Origin: JAEULH01 sp963789785
GTDB taxonomy: Bacteria > Pseudomonadota > Alphaproteobacteria > Rhodospirillales > Defluviicoccaceae
Assembly: GCA_963789785.1 (NCBI GenBank)
Contig: CAWBNC010000048.1
Location: 5,069-69,068, forward strand
Length of the DNA stretch: 64,000 nt
Direction: 5' to 3'
Each line of letters opens with the position of its first letter. Position 1 is the stretch's first letter. Below, in pieces: positions 1 to 11,267 of the stretch. Both the position numbers and the translations under genes were made by a program. Below the pieces are notes generated by a model. That model made no database searches. It worked only from the letters and a program-made list of their open reading frames with translations, and was not told where the DNA came from.

Positions 1-1
1 C

Positions 2-175
2 TCACTGACGCTCTACTTCCAGCACGAGTCGCCGAGCGCCGACAAGGAGGCGAACTGGCTGCCTGCGCCGGCGGCGCCCTTTGCGCTAACTCTACGCATG
101 TACTGGCCGAACCAGAAGCCCCCGTCGATTCTCGACGGCTCCTGGGCTCCGCCGGGCGTCCAGAAATCGGCCTGA
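2..175 (+). CDS. DUF1214-family protein, C-terminal end (partial)
   Basis: Only the last 57 codons lie in the window, read in frame 2 up to a TGA. The residues include NWLPAP, LRMYWP and LDGSW, followed by a PPGV tail, which is the usual end of the DUF1254/DUF1214 envelope proteins. The catalytic role of that family is not established. The assignment rests on remembered family motifs over a short piece, so the family is fairly secure but nothing can be said about the rest of the gene. Confidence 0.65.
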   Translation, partial: SLTLYFQHESPSADKEANWLPAPAAPFALTLRMYWPNQKPPSILDGSWAPPGVQKSA

Positions 176-383
176 GGCCGTTACGACACGAGCGCGGCGT
201 GCGTCGACAGATTCTGGCGGGCAGCGAAATTCTCCGTTCCGCTGTCCAAGGTTGAGGCATGGCTTTTCCGCCCTTAACATCTTCGTTCTGGAGCCGTCAG
301 GATTATGATCTCTCGGTGTCAGCCGCAGCGACAGCCCCCCGGCAAGTACGGCGGCATCGCGTCGATCGACACCGGAACGCAGG

Positions 384-600
384 ATGCCGCGCTTTCCACC
401 GCACACTGGCACCTTCACGGCGCTCTTCATCTCGGGGATTGCTTCCGTCGCCGGCAGCAGCGCCGAGCGCGCGAAGCAGCCCTGCGACGAGGATCTGGCC
501 AGCAGCTCGCAACCCCATCTCGTCGCTGATCAGCCTGCCGTTTCAGAACAACTTCGATGTCGGCGGCGGTTTCGGCGGTAACGGCTTTCGCTACACCCCG
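384..600 (+). pseudogene. Scrap of a neuromedin-U-like outer-membrane protein
   Basis: A signal-peptide-like stretch (residues FTALFISGIASVAGSSA, near 405-460) and, in another frame, the residues NPISSLISLPFQNNF (near 515-560) are what remains of an outer-membrane beta-barrel protein of the neuromedin U / MetA-like transporter type. The same core, NPIADMISLPFQNN, occurs in the longer relic at 29.5-30.3 kb. No frame stays open through the barrel, so this is a 5' scrap with at least one frameshift and the rest deleted. The remaining 176-656 sequence holds nothing else that I recognise. Confidence 0.5.
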
Positions 601-656
601 GGAACAGCATGGCGACAGGACCGACGCCTGCCACAATCCGTCACTAGATCCAGCGT

Positions 657-2548
<1,892 letters not shown>

Positions 2549-2558
<10 letters not shown>

Positions 2559-2593
2559 GGCGTGACGCCTTCGGAAACACCCCTCAGCCGGTC
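2549..2593. terminator. Perfect 12-bp inverted repeat carrying both stop codons of convergent genes
   Basis: GACCGGCTGAGG at 2549-2560 is perfectly complementary to CCTCAGCCGGTC at 2582-2593, with a 21-nt loop. The TGA of the ABC-F gene (2556-2558) and the TGA of the minus-strand glycosidase (2584-2586) both lie in the stems. There is no run of T. It may act as a bidirectional terminator or 3'-end-protecting hairpin. Confidence 0.5.
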
Positions 2594-4062
2594 ACAACCT
2601 CGAAGACGTGATAGCTCCACGGCGGCATGTCGATGAACAGGCCGCCGGCGGCAAGCTCGTCGCCGCTGCGTTCGTAGCGCACGTCGCTCATGAGATCGAC
2701 GAGACGCACGGACTTGCGCCGCAGATCCGCCAATGGAAGCGGCAGGCGGCACTGCCCGGCGGCGTGGCTGTAGTTGACGACGCAAACGACGCGCCCGCCG
2801 TCGGGGCCCTGCCAGACGCAGGCAATAAAGCCGTCGTAGGTCCGATTGTCTTCCCCGGCCGGTCGGGGATCGATGCGACGCCAGGTGCCGTTGCGAAAGA
2901 GCGGCCGCTTCAGAACCGCAAGAAGGCGATCGTAGAACGTAACCAGCGCCGGATCGGGCGCCTCGTCCGGGCCGCGCCCGAGGTGCGCGGGAATGCGGAT
3001 CTTTCGGCCTTCGAGCTGGCCCTGGTGGAAAAACCGCAGGCCCGGCGAAAAGTACGTAACGACCGCGGCCGCGCGGTGCACGCCAAGCGGAAAAACCTCG
3101 GCCGCGCGCGGCTCGTCGTGGTTTTCGAGGAAACGCGCCAGCTTGTTCTGGAAGTCGAGGTCGGCGACGAGGTGATCGCGGACCCCCGCCGCATTCCGCT
3201 CGCGCAACCGGTCGTAGAGCCGCTTGTCGTAGGTATAGTCGAACCCTTCCTGCTGCAGCGACCACTCGAGGTCCCAGTAGACTTCGGCCATGAAGGTGAA
3301 ACCCGGATGCTTACGGCGCACTTTGGCGATGGCTTCCGGCCAGAACGGCTTCGCCGCCCGGCCCCAGGTCTTGCGGAAGACCTCGGGGAGGATGAGCATC
3401 GCCATGTCGCAGCGAACGCCGTCGCACTGGCCGGCGATGGCGACAAGTTCCCGGCATTGCTCCTCGCGCAGCTCCGCGTTGGCAAAGTCGAGCTGAAGCG
3501 TGTCCGGCCAGCCGGGAAAATATGGATCGCGGCCGCGGGCAACAATGCTGGGACCGGCGCCGGTGTCGACTTTGACCCAGTTCTCCGGCGCTCGGGCCAG
3601 ATCGGCGTCGGTGCCGTGGACATAGAAGTCAGGGTTCTCCTCGACCCAGTGGTGATCGATCGCCGTGTGGTTGGGAACGAAATCGAGCATCAAGGCCAGC
3701 CCGCGGCGGCGCATCCGGTCACGCAGGCGGGCCAGAGCCTCCGGCCCGCCCAACGCCGCATGGACGCGGTAGCGGGTGATCGCAAAGCCCGAGCCGCAGA
3801 CGTCGTCGGCGCTGAGATCCGGCAGGACCCGGCGGTACTCCTCCTGCCACTGCGGATTTTCGCGGGAGATGCTCCGACCGATCTCGCCGGTCTGCCACAC
3901 GCTCAGCAGCCAGACCCAGTCGAAGCCGAGATCGGTGATCCGGTCGAGCGCTGCGTCATCGATATCGTCAAGGGTCGCGGCCCGCCCCAGCCGCCGGCCG
4001 ATGCGGTTGAGCCAGACGCGGGTGTTGATCTGGTAGAGGGCGGGACAGGTCACGGCCATCAT
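2584..4062 (-). CDS. GH13 family alpha-glucosidase/amylase-like protein
   Basis: A 492-residue glycoside hydrolase family 13 protein. The conserved regions are visible in order: DFVPNH (127-132), GVRCDMA with the nucleophile Asp219, FMAEVYW with the acid/base Glu260, and ENHDE (313-317) with the third carboxylate Asp316. There is no signal peptide, so it is probably cytoplasmic and acts on alpha-glucans, trehalose or related glucosides. Substrate cannot be read from the motifs. Its ATG overlaps the stop of gluQ in an ATGA, so the two are co-transcribed. Amylase-like enzymes of this length often sit with glycogen or trehalose genes, but none is adjacent here. Confidence 0.85.
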   Translation of the reverse strand: MMAVTCPALYQINTRVWLNRIGRRLGRAATLDDIDDAALDRITDLGFDWVWLLSVWQTGEIGRSISRENPQWQEEYRRVLPDLSADDVCGSGFAITRYRVHAALGGPEALARLRDRMRRRGLALMLDFVPNHTAIDHHWVEENPDFYVHGTDADLARAPENWVKVDTGAGPSIVARGRDPYFPGWPDTLQLDFANAELREEQCRELVAIAGQCDGVRCDMAMLILPEVFRKTWGRAAKPFWPEAIAKVRRKHPGFTFMAEVYWDLEWSLQQEGFDYTYDKRLYDRLRERNAAGVRDHLVADLDFQNKLARFLENHDEPRAAEVFPLGVHRAAAVVTYFSPGLRFFHQGQLEGRKIRIPAHLGRGPDEAPDPALVTFYDRLLAVLKRPLFRNGTWRRIDPRPAGEDNRTYDGFIACVWQGPDGGRVVCVVNYSHAAGQCRLPLPLADLRRKSVRLVDLMSDVRYERSGDELAAGGLFIDMPPWSYHVFEVVTG

Positions 4063-4994
4063 GGCGGCGTCGCCACCCGTGCGCGCTCGATCACCGGCGA
4101 AGATATAGGCGCGGTGCGGGGAAGAGAGGCGTCCGCGGGATCCGCGGCCATGCCTGTCGCCATGGCGCGCACGGCCTCGGGTTTGAGCCCCGCGGCGCGC
4201 AGGGCGCGGATGGTCGTGTCGCCGTCGCGTTTGGCCAGTCGTCGGCCGGTCCTATCGCGGCAGAGCGGATGGTGGTGCCACACCGGCGGCGGGAGGCCGA
4301 GAAGCGCGTAGAGGAGGCGATGGATGTGGCTCGCCTCGAACAGATCCTCGCCGCGGGTGACCTCCGTCACCTGCTGCTCGGCATCGTCGACGACAACCGC
4401 GAGATGGTAGCTCGCTGCCACGTCCTTCCGCGCGATGACCACGTCGCCGAAACGTTCCGGTGCGGCCGCAAGCGGACCGCGCAAGCGGTCGGTCCACGAC
4501 AGCGGGCCGGTCATGGCGGCCGCCCGGGCCACATCGAGGCGGATGGCGTAGGGCCGACCGGCGGCGATGCGCCGGCGGCGCTCCGGGTTCCCGACCGCGC
4601 GGCAGGTGCCGGGATAGCGGAAGGAACCGTCCGGCGCCAGCGCATGCGGCGCGCCGGCCGCGGCCGCGATCTCGTCGCGGATTGCGTGGCGCGTGCAAAA
4701 GCAGGGGTAGGTGACGCCGAGCGCCTCGATCCGGGTAAGCGCCTCGGCGTAAAGCGCCATCCGGGCCGACTGGCGAACGACCGGCTGCTCCCAACGTAGA
4801 CCCAGCCAGGCGAGATCGTCGAGGTTCCGGGCGATAAAGTCCTCCCGGCAGCGGCCGGCATCGAGATCCTCGATGCGGACGATGAAACGGCCGTTGCTGC
4901 GGGCGGCGATGTCGTGCGCATAGACTGCGGCAAAGGCGTGACCAAGATGAACATCGCCGGTCGGGCTCGGCGCGAAGCGGGTTACAGTGGTCAT
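4059..4994 (-). CDS. gluQ: Glutamyl-Q tRNA(Asp) synthetase
   Basis: A 311-residue truncated GluRS paralogue that attaches glutamate to queuosine in tRNA(Asp). The HIGH-type motif is HLGH (16-19), and a KMSKS-like element LAKRDGD lies near residue 255. The four zinc ligands known from E. coli GluQ-RS are recognisable: Cys98, Cys100, Tyr127 and Cys131. The anticodon-binding domain of GluRS is absent, as expected. The gene is followed directly by the GH13 gene with a 4-nt overlap. All key residues are present and it looks functional. Confidence 0.93.
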   Translation of the reverse strand: MTTVTRFAPSPTGDVHLGHAFAAVYAHDIAARSNGRFIVRIEDLDAGRCREDFIARNLDDLAWLGLRWEQPVVRQSARMALYAEALTRIEALGVTYPCFCTRHAIRDEIAAAAGAPHALAPDGSFRYPGTCRAVGNPERRRRIAAGRPYAIRLDVARAAAMTGPLSWTDRLRGPLAAAPERFGDVVIARKDVAASYHLAVVVDDAEQQVTEVTRGEDLFEASHIHRLLYALLGLPPPVWHHHPLCRDRTGRRLAKRDGDTTIRALRAAGLKPEAVRAMATGMAADPADASLPRTAPISSPVIERARVATPP

Positions 4995-5053
4995 GATGCG
5001 CCCAATCTCACGTTGGCGCCGCGCCCCGGCGTCAATTGCCTACCCCAACGGCC

Positions 5054-5407
5054 TCACAGGCAACCGAGTTCCGTGCTGAAGCGGACCTCGATTTCTTCGT
5101 CGTCGCCGAGCCTGTACTGACAGGCGAGACGCGCATGAACGCCCGGCGCGGGGCCCGCGTCAAGCCGTCCCAGCGCGCCGAGAAAGAAAGCCTCAGCCTC
5201 TGTCGGCGGCCGGCTCGACCCGGCCTTCGTCGCGACCTCGACCAGGCAGGCGCCGCAGGCCCCGGTCTCGCAGTTCGACAGGAGCGGCACGTCATGGGCT
5301 CTGGCGATGGCGAGAAGCGTCGGCGGCGCGGCGGCGATATTTCCTGCGCCGCCCGTTAGCCTGACCGTCCTGCTCTTGCCGTCGAACAGAAACCTGACCG
5401 TCGCCAA
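5054..5407 (-). CDS. [2Fe-2S] ferredoxin
   Basis: A 117-residue protein with the plant-type ferredoxin cluster motif: Cys46, Cys51 and Cys54 in NCETGACGACL, and the fourth ligand Cys96 in ACQYRL. It would be a soluble one-electron carrier. The redox partner is not evident, as neighbouring genes are arfB and gluQ. The residue range 60-90 contains an insertion-like acidic/hydrophobic segment typical of the alphaproteobacterial members. The start ATG is followed by MATVRFLFDG, the usual first strand. Confidence 0.88.
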   Translation of the reverse strand: MATVRFLFDGKSRTVRLTGGAGNIAAAPPTLLAIARAHDVPLLSNCETGACGACLVEVATKAGSSRPPTEAEAFFLGALGRLDAGPAPGVHARLACQYRLGDDEEIEVRFSTELGCL

Positions 5408-5454
5408 GTCGGCTCTTCCCCTTCGCCTCCGGCCCGTCGCGCACGCGTCCGCCT

Positions 5455-5879
5455 TCAGGTCGTCTCCGCCGGTCCCTGGCGCAACTGCTTGGTCTGCGCC
5501 CGCCGCCGTTTCGCGTCAAGCCGCCGACGACGTGACGCCTTGCTGGGCTTCGTCGCTGCCCGCCGGACCGGCGGCTGCGCGGCCAGGGCGATCAGCTCGA
5601 ACAGGCGCTGGCGAGCGTCCTCGCGGTTGCGCTCCTGGGTGCGGTGGCGACGCGCGGTGATGACGATAACGCCCTCGCCGGTCCACCGCCGCCCGGCGAG
5701 CCGGCGCAGGCGGATGCGGATGTCCTCGGGCAGGCCAGCGGACACCGCGCCGCGTCGAAGCGCAACGCGACGGCCGTCGCGACCTTGTTGACGTTCTGGC
5801 CGCCGGGACCGGAGGCGCGGACAAAGCTCTCCTCGATCTCGCGCTCGTCGATCTCGATGCGGCTGCCGATCCGGATCAT
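5455..5879 (-). pseudogene. arfB: Peptidyl-tRNA hydrolase ArfB with one frameshift
   Basis: The N-terminal part starts at 5879 and carries the catalytic GGQ (residues 26-28 in SGPGGQNVNKV), the hallmark of the ribosome-rescue hydrolase ArfB (YaeJ). The frame is lost near 5745-5750. The rest continues in another frame as SAGLPEDIRIRLRRLAGRRW and runs into the basic tail KPSKASRRRRLDAKRRR that in this family enters the mRNA channel. Joined, the two parts give a full-length protein of about 140 residues. One indel is enough, so either the gene is freshly broken or the base call is wrong. Confidence 0.8.
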
Positions 5880-5976
5880 CGTGACAGGTTAGCGTAACGG
5901 CAGGGCGCGCGGAATGACGTAAGCCGCGGTAACGCGCGCGCTTGCGTCGCTACCCGGTCGCGGCCATGTCGTCGAA

Positions 5977-6651
5977 ATGTCGATGGTCCGCCGCCTTGCC
6001 CTCGTCCTCTCCAGCCTCGCGCTCGGCGCCTGCAGTGCACTTGGCATCCGCTCTGGGACCGAGCAGCCGGAGTATCAAGTGATCGAGACCGTCGCGACGG
6101 AGACCGGCACAGCGATCGAGATCCGCCGCTACGCGCCGCGTCTGGCCGCCGAAGTCATCGTGGCTGGCAACGAAGAGGCCGCGCGATCGGCCGGCTTCCG
6201 TACGCTCGCCAATTACATTTTCGGTGAGAACCGCGAGCAGACGGACATCTCGATGACCGCGCCAGTAGCTCAGGCGGCGCAGGCGGCGAAGCCCGCTGTG
6301 GGCGACACCATCGCTATGACCGCGCCAGTGGCTCAGGAAAAGGCCGGTCCCGACACCTGGACCATCCGCTTCTTCATGCCGGCGAAATACACCCGCGAGA
6401 CGCTGCCCGAACCGGTCGACCCGAAGATCGCCATCGTCGAGGTGCCGGCGGAGACGATGGCCGCACTTCGCTTTTCCGGCGCCCGCGATGCGGCCGCGGT
6501 CGGGGCCAAGACGCGGTCCCTGCTCGACGCCGTCGAACGCTCGGCCTGGACCGTCACCGGGCCGCCGGTCGCCTGGTTCTACGATCCGCCGTGGACCCTC
6601 GCCTTCCTCCGCCGCAACGAGGTGGCGGCGCCGGTCACGGAGGCAGGTTAG
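5977..6651 (+). CDS. SOUL-family haem-binding lipoprotein
   Basis: A 224-residue protein with a lipoprotein signal ending in LGACS (lipidated Cys19), followed by a SOUL/HBP domain. The domain begins YQVIETVATETGTAIEIRRY and contains the typical ISMTAPV, which occurs twice (DISMTAPVAQ and TIAMTAPVAQ), then WTIRFFMPAKY and the end WFYDPPWTLAFLRRNEV. SOUL proteins bind haem or related tetrapyrroles; in bacteria the role is unknown. It is probably anchored in the outer membrane. It is transcribed alone, divergently from arfB. Confidence 0.88.
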   Translation: MSMVRRLALVLSSLALGACSALGIRSGTEQPEYQVIETVATETGTAIEIRRYAPRLAAEVIVAGNEEAARSAGFRTLANYIFGENREQTDISMTAPVAQAAQAAKPAVGDTIAMTAPVAQEKAGPDTWTIRFFMPAKYTRETLPEPVDPKIAIVEVPAETMAALRFSGARDAAAVGAKTRSLLDAVERSAWTVTGPPVAWFYDPPWTLAFLRRNEVAAPVTEAG

Positions 6652-6692
6652 AGGAGCCTCCGCCTCTTGCGATAACCGAAGAGCAGCGTTCG

Positions 6693-6760
6693 GCCACAGT
6701 AAATCGTCACTGCGAGGAGCCGAAGGGCGAGGAGCGGAGGAGACGCGGAGCCCCGTCATC
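6693..6760. repeat. Intergenic element resembling the common alphaproteobacterial CGTCACTGCGAGGAG repeat
   Basis: The sequence TCGTCACTGCGAGGAGC followed by purine-rich GAAGGGCGAGGAGCGGAGG looks like the dispersed intergenic repeats found in many alphaproteobacterial genomes. Only one copy is seen in this window, so the call rests on resemblance. Confidence 0.3.
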
Positions 6761-6763
6761 GTC

Positions 6764-6967
6764 ATGACCAACCGCGGCCGCTGCCCCATCCGAATCGACG
6801 CTGCCGCCGCCGCCGACCATCTTGCCGTCGATCCGCCGCCCGGCGCCGGTGACATCCGCTACTTCATCGAGGCTGAGGATTGCCGCGGCAACGTCACCCG
6901 CGGGCGCCCTGGAGCGGATCTTTTTGGCTTGGACTTCGAGTGCGAATTGTGCGCTTTTACCGCGTAA
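6764..6967 (+). CDS. Small hypothetical protein (67 aa)
   Basis: An ATG opens a short frame beginning MTNRGRCPIRIDAAAA and ending FECELCAFTA with four cysteines. Composition is like coding sequence, but I do not recognise a family and no good ribosome-binding site is seen. The frame runs into the AT-rich island at its 3' end, so it may be a truncated gene. Could equally be chance. Confidence 0.25.
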   Translation: MTNRGRCPIRIDAAAAADHLAVDPPPGAGDIRYFIEAEDCRGNVTRGRPGADLFGLDFECELCAFTA

Positions 6968-7311
6968 TTAACCAAAGATCATCACTTTCAGCGGCCGAAA
7001 AGAAATATCTGAAGTCTAGATACCGATAGCCATAAACTCCATTACATCGTATGTTATTTTGACTTTAGCATGTATAATAGCCAGTACATATAACTGAGAA
7101 GTGATCGGAAGAAGCAATCTATCTTTAGTAATAGATAGATGAGTTACTAGGCTAGAAGCGTCTTGAGTCGATTATCAAGATCCTCGCTTTTAACAATCTG
7201 TCCTGGCTGTTCAGGTCGCAGCAAGGTTACAGATAGTTCAGCATATAAACAGGCCCGTGGACTCACGACACAATGGTAATTACAGTTATTTCTGTTGATT
7301 CGAAATATAAA
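6968..7311. other. AT-rich island, left part
   Basis: Base composition changes abruptly from GC-rich coding DNA to AT-rich DNA with no open frame of note. The island continues at 8344-8468 and 9791-9890 when the two IS elements inserted in it are removed. I see no gene in it. It looks like horizontally acquired or strongly relaxed sequence. Confidence 0.5.
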
Positions 7312-7319
7312 TGAGTTTT

Positions 7320-8335
7320 GTGGCTTATCCCTGTGCTTCCGGCGCGATCAGCATGTTGTAGGTCGCCGGTTCGATGGCGACGGCGATGCCCAGCAGGGTT
7401 CGGAAGGCGGCGTGCGGCGTGCGACGCCGATTGAAGCGGAAGACGAATTCATCGAGGTAGGACTGGAGATGCGGGCGGCGGAGGCCGTGGTAGACGCCCA
7501 GCGCCCACGTCTTGAGGTTCGAGATCACGCGATGCACCCAGGGCAGGACGACATGCGCTGCCATGGCGCCAACGACGTGGGGCTCGTGCTTGAACCCGGC
7601 AACGCCAGGATAGGCGCTCCAGCCGTCGGTCTTGAGGGTGGAGCCGGCGGCGACATTGGCCTTGATGAACGGGTGAAGGCTGGCCGACGAGGCGTCCTCG
7701 ATCGTCCCCAGGCGCAAGCGCCCGGGAGCCTCATCGATGATTTCGACGGCGACGGCGACCTGCATCTTGCCGTCCGGGCTTCGACCGCCTCCGCCCGTCG
7801 CCGGGTCGTCTTGGTGCGGTAGGACACTTGTGTTTCGTCGATCTCGACCACGCCGGACAGCAAAGCGCGGGCGGGATTGACCATGGCCCGGCGCAGCTTG
7901 GCGCACAAAAGCCAGGCACTCTTGTAGGAGCCCAGGCCAGCTGCCGCCACATCTGCCGCGCGGAGAGGCGTTGAGTGGGTGGCCATCAGATAGGCGCAAA
8001 ACATACGGTGAGCGGCAGCTGAGCCGTGCTTGTCGCGGCCAACCGCGTCTGCCGGCGACACTGGGCGCATCGATAGGTCCACGCCTTTGCGGCGAGTTCC
8101 CAGGCACGGTCATGTCCGCAGGCCGGGCAGCGAAAGCCCTCCGGCCAGCGAGCCGCTGAAAGCCACGACGCGCATGCAGCCTCATCCGAAAACTGACGCT
8201 GAAAGGCCAAGATGGAGCGAGGAAAGTCGGGCATGGCGAACACCTCCGGCATATGCATGTTCGCTCAATGTTCTACAGCGTCCTTCGCCCACCGTCACCG
8301 CGTATCGTGGCCCCGGAACCAAAGGGATAAGCCAC
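7320..8335 (-). mobile_element. IS1595-family insertion sequence with 8-bp target duplication
   Basis: The ends are imperfect inverted repeats: GTGGCTTATCCCTGTGCTTC at 7320 onward and, read on the minus strand from 8335, GTGGCTTATCCCTTTGGTTC. The direct repeat TGAGTTTT flanks the element at 7312-7319 and 8336-8343. An 8-bp duplication is the rule for IS1595. The element is 1016 bp long and carries a single, broken transposase gene on the minus strand. Confidence 0.92.
7325..8258 (-). pseudogene. IS1595-family transposase, two frameshifts
   Basis: The N-terminal zinc-ribbon part (FRCPACGHDRAWEL, then YRCAQCRRQT) starts at 8258. The middle part in a second frame has YLMATHSTPLRAADVA and VVEIDETQVSY, with the first catalytic Asp. 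The C-terminal part in a third frame has TLKTDGWSAYPGV, NLKTWALGVYHGL and YLDEFVFRFNRR. Frame changes are near 8000 and 7780. All three parts belong to one ISXO2-like DDE transposase, so the product is inactive as read. Confidence 0.85.
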
Positions 8336-8343
8336 TGAGTTTT

Positions 8344-8468
8344 TTATATCATTTTCGTAAACGCCGTCACTGTTATAACTACTTAGTGGAATTGGCTTCC
8401 GAAGATCCTTAGCTGCGGATCTATTTTCTTCCTCATTTTATCTTTATCTTTAGCGGTACCGTTTCCTT
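8344..8468. other. AT-rich island, middle part between two IS elements
   Basis: A short AT-rich stretch separates the target duplication of the IS1595 element from that of the IS5 element. Its composition matches 6968-7311, so the three pieces were probably one segment before the insertions. No gene is seen. Confidence 0.4.
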
Positions 8469-8472
8469 TTAG

Positions 8473-9786
8473 CAGGCTGCTGAAAAGGGTGGCGGTTTTG
8501 CGCGTTCGTGATCCTGATCTCGGGTTGGTGGTGATTGGAGGTCGGGATGCGCGGGAGCGACACGGTTCGGGGAGGCTGTTCAGCTATGTGGACCGGGAGA
8601 AGCGGGTCAGGCGGATCGTCCGCTGCGGGTGATCCGCGGCATTGTCAACGCGACGCTGGCCGGGCTCTCGGGTGAGTTCGACGGGCTGTATTCGCCGGAT
8701 GGCCGCGAGTTCGATCCCGCCGGAGCGGCTGCTGCGGGCGCTCTTGTTGCAGGCGTTCTATTCGATCCGCTCGGAGCGGCAACTGGTGGAGCGGATCGAG
8801 TTCGACCTTCTGTTCCGCTGGTTCGTCGGCCTGGGCGTCGACGATCCGGTGTGGGATGCGACGACCTTTACCAAGAACCGCGACCGGCTGCTGGAAGGCG
8901 ATGTGGCGGTGAAGTTTCTGGCCGGGGTGCTGGCGCAGCCGCAGGTGAAGACGCTCTTGTCCGGCGAGCACTTTTCGGTGGACGGCACGCTGCTGGAGGC
9001 CTGGGCCAGCACCAAGAGCTTCCGCCGCAAGGACGGCTCCGGAGCGCCGCCGGATGCGGGACGCAATGGCGAGCAGGACTTCCGCGGGCAGAAGCGCGGC
9101 AACGAGACGCATGCGTCTGCCACCGATCCGGATGCCAGGCTCTACCGCAAGGGCCGCGGCAAGGAGGCGAAGCTCTGCTTCATGGGGCATGCGCTGATGG
9201 AGAACCGCAACGGGCTGATCGTCGGCGCGTCGCCACCCGCGCCTCGGGCCACGCCGAGCGGCTGGCCGCCGTGGAGCTGATCACGCCGCACGCGGAGGCG
9301 CCGGGGCGGCCGGAGCCGATCACGCTGGGCGCCGACAAGGGGTACGACGCCCAGGACTTCATAGCCGAGCTGGGCGAGATCGACGTCACCGCGCACGTGG
9401 CGCAGAACCTCAGCGGCCGGCGCTCGGCGATCGACGACGAGACGGCGCGCGATCCCGGCTACACGGTCAGCCTGCGCATCCGCAAGCGCATCGAGGAGGC
9501 CTTCGGCTGGGCCAAGACCATCGCCGGGCTCAGCAAGGCCCGCCACCGCGGGCTGGCGAAGATCGACTGGCAGTTCACCTTCGCCATGGCCGCCTACAAT
9601 CTCGTCCGGCTGCCAAAGCTGCTCAAAGCCCCGGCTTGACGGCCGGAATCCGTCCGGAGTGTCCTCAGCGCCCGAAAACTCCCGGCCAAACGACGGTAGC
9701 AACGACGGTAGCCAGCATCAGCGCAAGCAAATGACCCCACACCAACCGCGAAGATCCGGGCAACCAGGCGCCATTTCAGCAGCCTG
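8473..9786 (+). mobile_element. IS5-family insertion sequence with TTAG target duplication
   Basis: Inverted ends CAGGCTGCTGAAAAGG at 8473 and, on the other strand from 9786, CAGGCTGCTGAAATGG. TTAG flanks both sides (8469-8472 and 9787-9790), matching the YTAR target of the IS427 subgroup of IS5. The element is 1314 bp and holds one plus-strand transposase gene with several frameshifts. Confidence 0.9.
8547..9639 (+). pseudogene. IS5-family transposase, several frameshifts
   Basis: The protein starts MRGSDTVRG and must change frame near 8600, 8705 and 9225 to be read through. Recognisable blocks are IPPERLLRALLLQAFYSIRS, FRWFVGLGVDDPVWD, EHFSVDGTLLEAWAS with the first catalytic Asp, TLGADKGYDAQDF with the second, and RKRIEEAFGWAKT with the Glu. 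The last frame ends NLVRLPKLLKAPA at a TGA. The transposase is dead as read, although both inverted repeats are intact, so the element could move only in trans. Confidence 0.85.
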
Positions 9787-11090
9787 TTAGGGGCCCTTGG
9801 TAAACCAACCGAAATTCCATTTCAACGCCTTCATAAACAATGGATCGAAAGCCGCACCATTTAGTCATAAACGGAGGACTAAGGCGAACATCCCGGAACT
9901 GCTTCGCCAGCATCAGCCCCTGGCGCTGGTAGGACGAGCCGATGGCGGCGCCGTAAAGCTTGTCCGGCACCGCGGCGAGCCGCTCGTAGACCAGCCGGCC
10001 GACGAGTTGGCCGTCGCGCAACGCGAACGGCACCTCGAACGAGCGGATCTCGAGCACCGCCCGCGAGCCGGCGCCGCCGCTGCCGGCATAGCCGAAACCG
10101 GGGTCGAAGAACCCGGCGTAGTGGACGCGGAATTCGCCGACACGGGTGTCGTACGGGCGCATCTCGGCGGCGTGATCGGGCGGCACGACGACGGCTTCCT
10201 TCGAGGCGAGAATATAGAAGTCGCCGGGGTTGAGAATCAGGGTCGCGGCGGCGTCGGCGCCAACCGGCTCCCAGAAATCTTCCGGGCGGTAGTGGTCGAC
10301 GCGGGCCAGATCGATCAGGTCGGTGTGGCGGCGGGCGCGCCAACCCACCGGCCGGCCCGCACCACCTGAATGCCTCGTCGGGGCCGGCAAGATCGACGGT
10401 CACGGCGATGCCCTGGTCGATGTCGGCCGGCGCTCCGCCGTCACCGGTCGCGGCGGCGACCAGCGGCGTCGTCTGGTGCAGCCGGCGAAGCGCGGTATCG
10501 CTGGCGGACGGGTTGCCCCGCTGCAGGCGGAGCTGGTTCAGGCGGCTGCCCTGATGAACGACGACGCTGAAGGTCCGGGGCGAAATCTCGGCGTAGAGCG
10601 GGCCCCTGTAGCCGGCGGCGACCTGATCGAATACGGCCGAACGGTCGGTGATCAGCCGGGTGAAGACATCGAGCCGGCCGATCGAGCTCTTCGGGTTGGC
10701 GAGCGCCGAGACGCGGCTCTTCAGCGCGACGCTTTCCATCAGCGGGACGATGTAAACGCAGCCCCTCTCCAGCACGGCGCCGGCAGCCAGGTCGATTTCA
10801 TGCATGCCGAAGGAGCCGAGGCGATCTTGCACCGTCGCGTCCGGCCCCGGGAGGAAGCTCGCCCGCACCCGCCAGGCAACCCGACCGAGACGGAGATCGA
10901 GGCTGGCCGGCTGGATCTGGTCCTCGCCGATCTCGACGACGCTCGTTATCTCGCGGCCGCGGATCATGGCGCGGATGTCCTGGGCTGGGAGGATGCCGGT
11001 CGCCCGCGCCGTCGCAGTTGCGCGCTCGTCGCCTTCGCCGCCGAACAGGCTGTCCGTCCCCCCGGTTCTTGACCCGTCGTCCACAGCCAT
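9776..11090 (-). pseudogene. dcd: dCTP deaminase (long alphaproteobacterial form) with frameshift and foreign 3' tail
   Basis: The gene starts at 11090. Its first domain has QPASLDLRLGRVAWRVRASF, CVYIVPLMESVAL and ANPKSSIGRLDVFTRLI, and the second has HTDLIDLARVDHYRPEDFWE, FYILASKEAVVVPP and YAGFFDPGFGYAG, as in the two-domain dCTP deaminases of alphaproteobacteria. The frame changes near 10345-10365. The family normally ends just after LAKQFR (about 9893); here the frame runs on for about 38 codons through AT-rich DNA into the right end of the IS5 element, so the native stop has been lost. Deaminase activity would supply dUTP for dTMP synthesis. Confidence 0.8.
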
Positions 11091-11267
11091 GATCGCCCCC
11101 TCGTGCATCCACGAATACGCCAGTGTATCGGCCCGGCCCGCGCGCGCGTCAACGCCGGCTACCACCCGCTGCAATTGCGAATGATGTTTGCCCGCGCCCG
11201 CCGGCAGGCTAGAGTGCGGCCGCGTCCCGAGCTCCATGACCGACGACCGACCAGGAGGATCATTCCC

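Noticed and set aside
2608..4311. 567-codon plus-strand frame
   Set aside because: Antisense of the GH13 gene and gluQ, with no family blocks.
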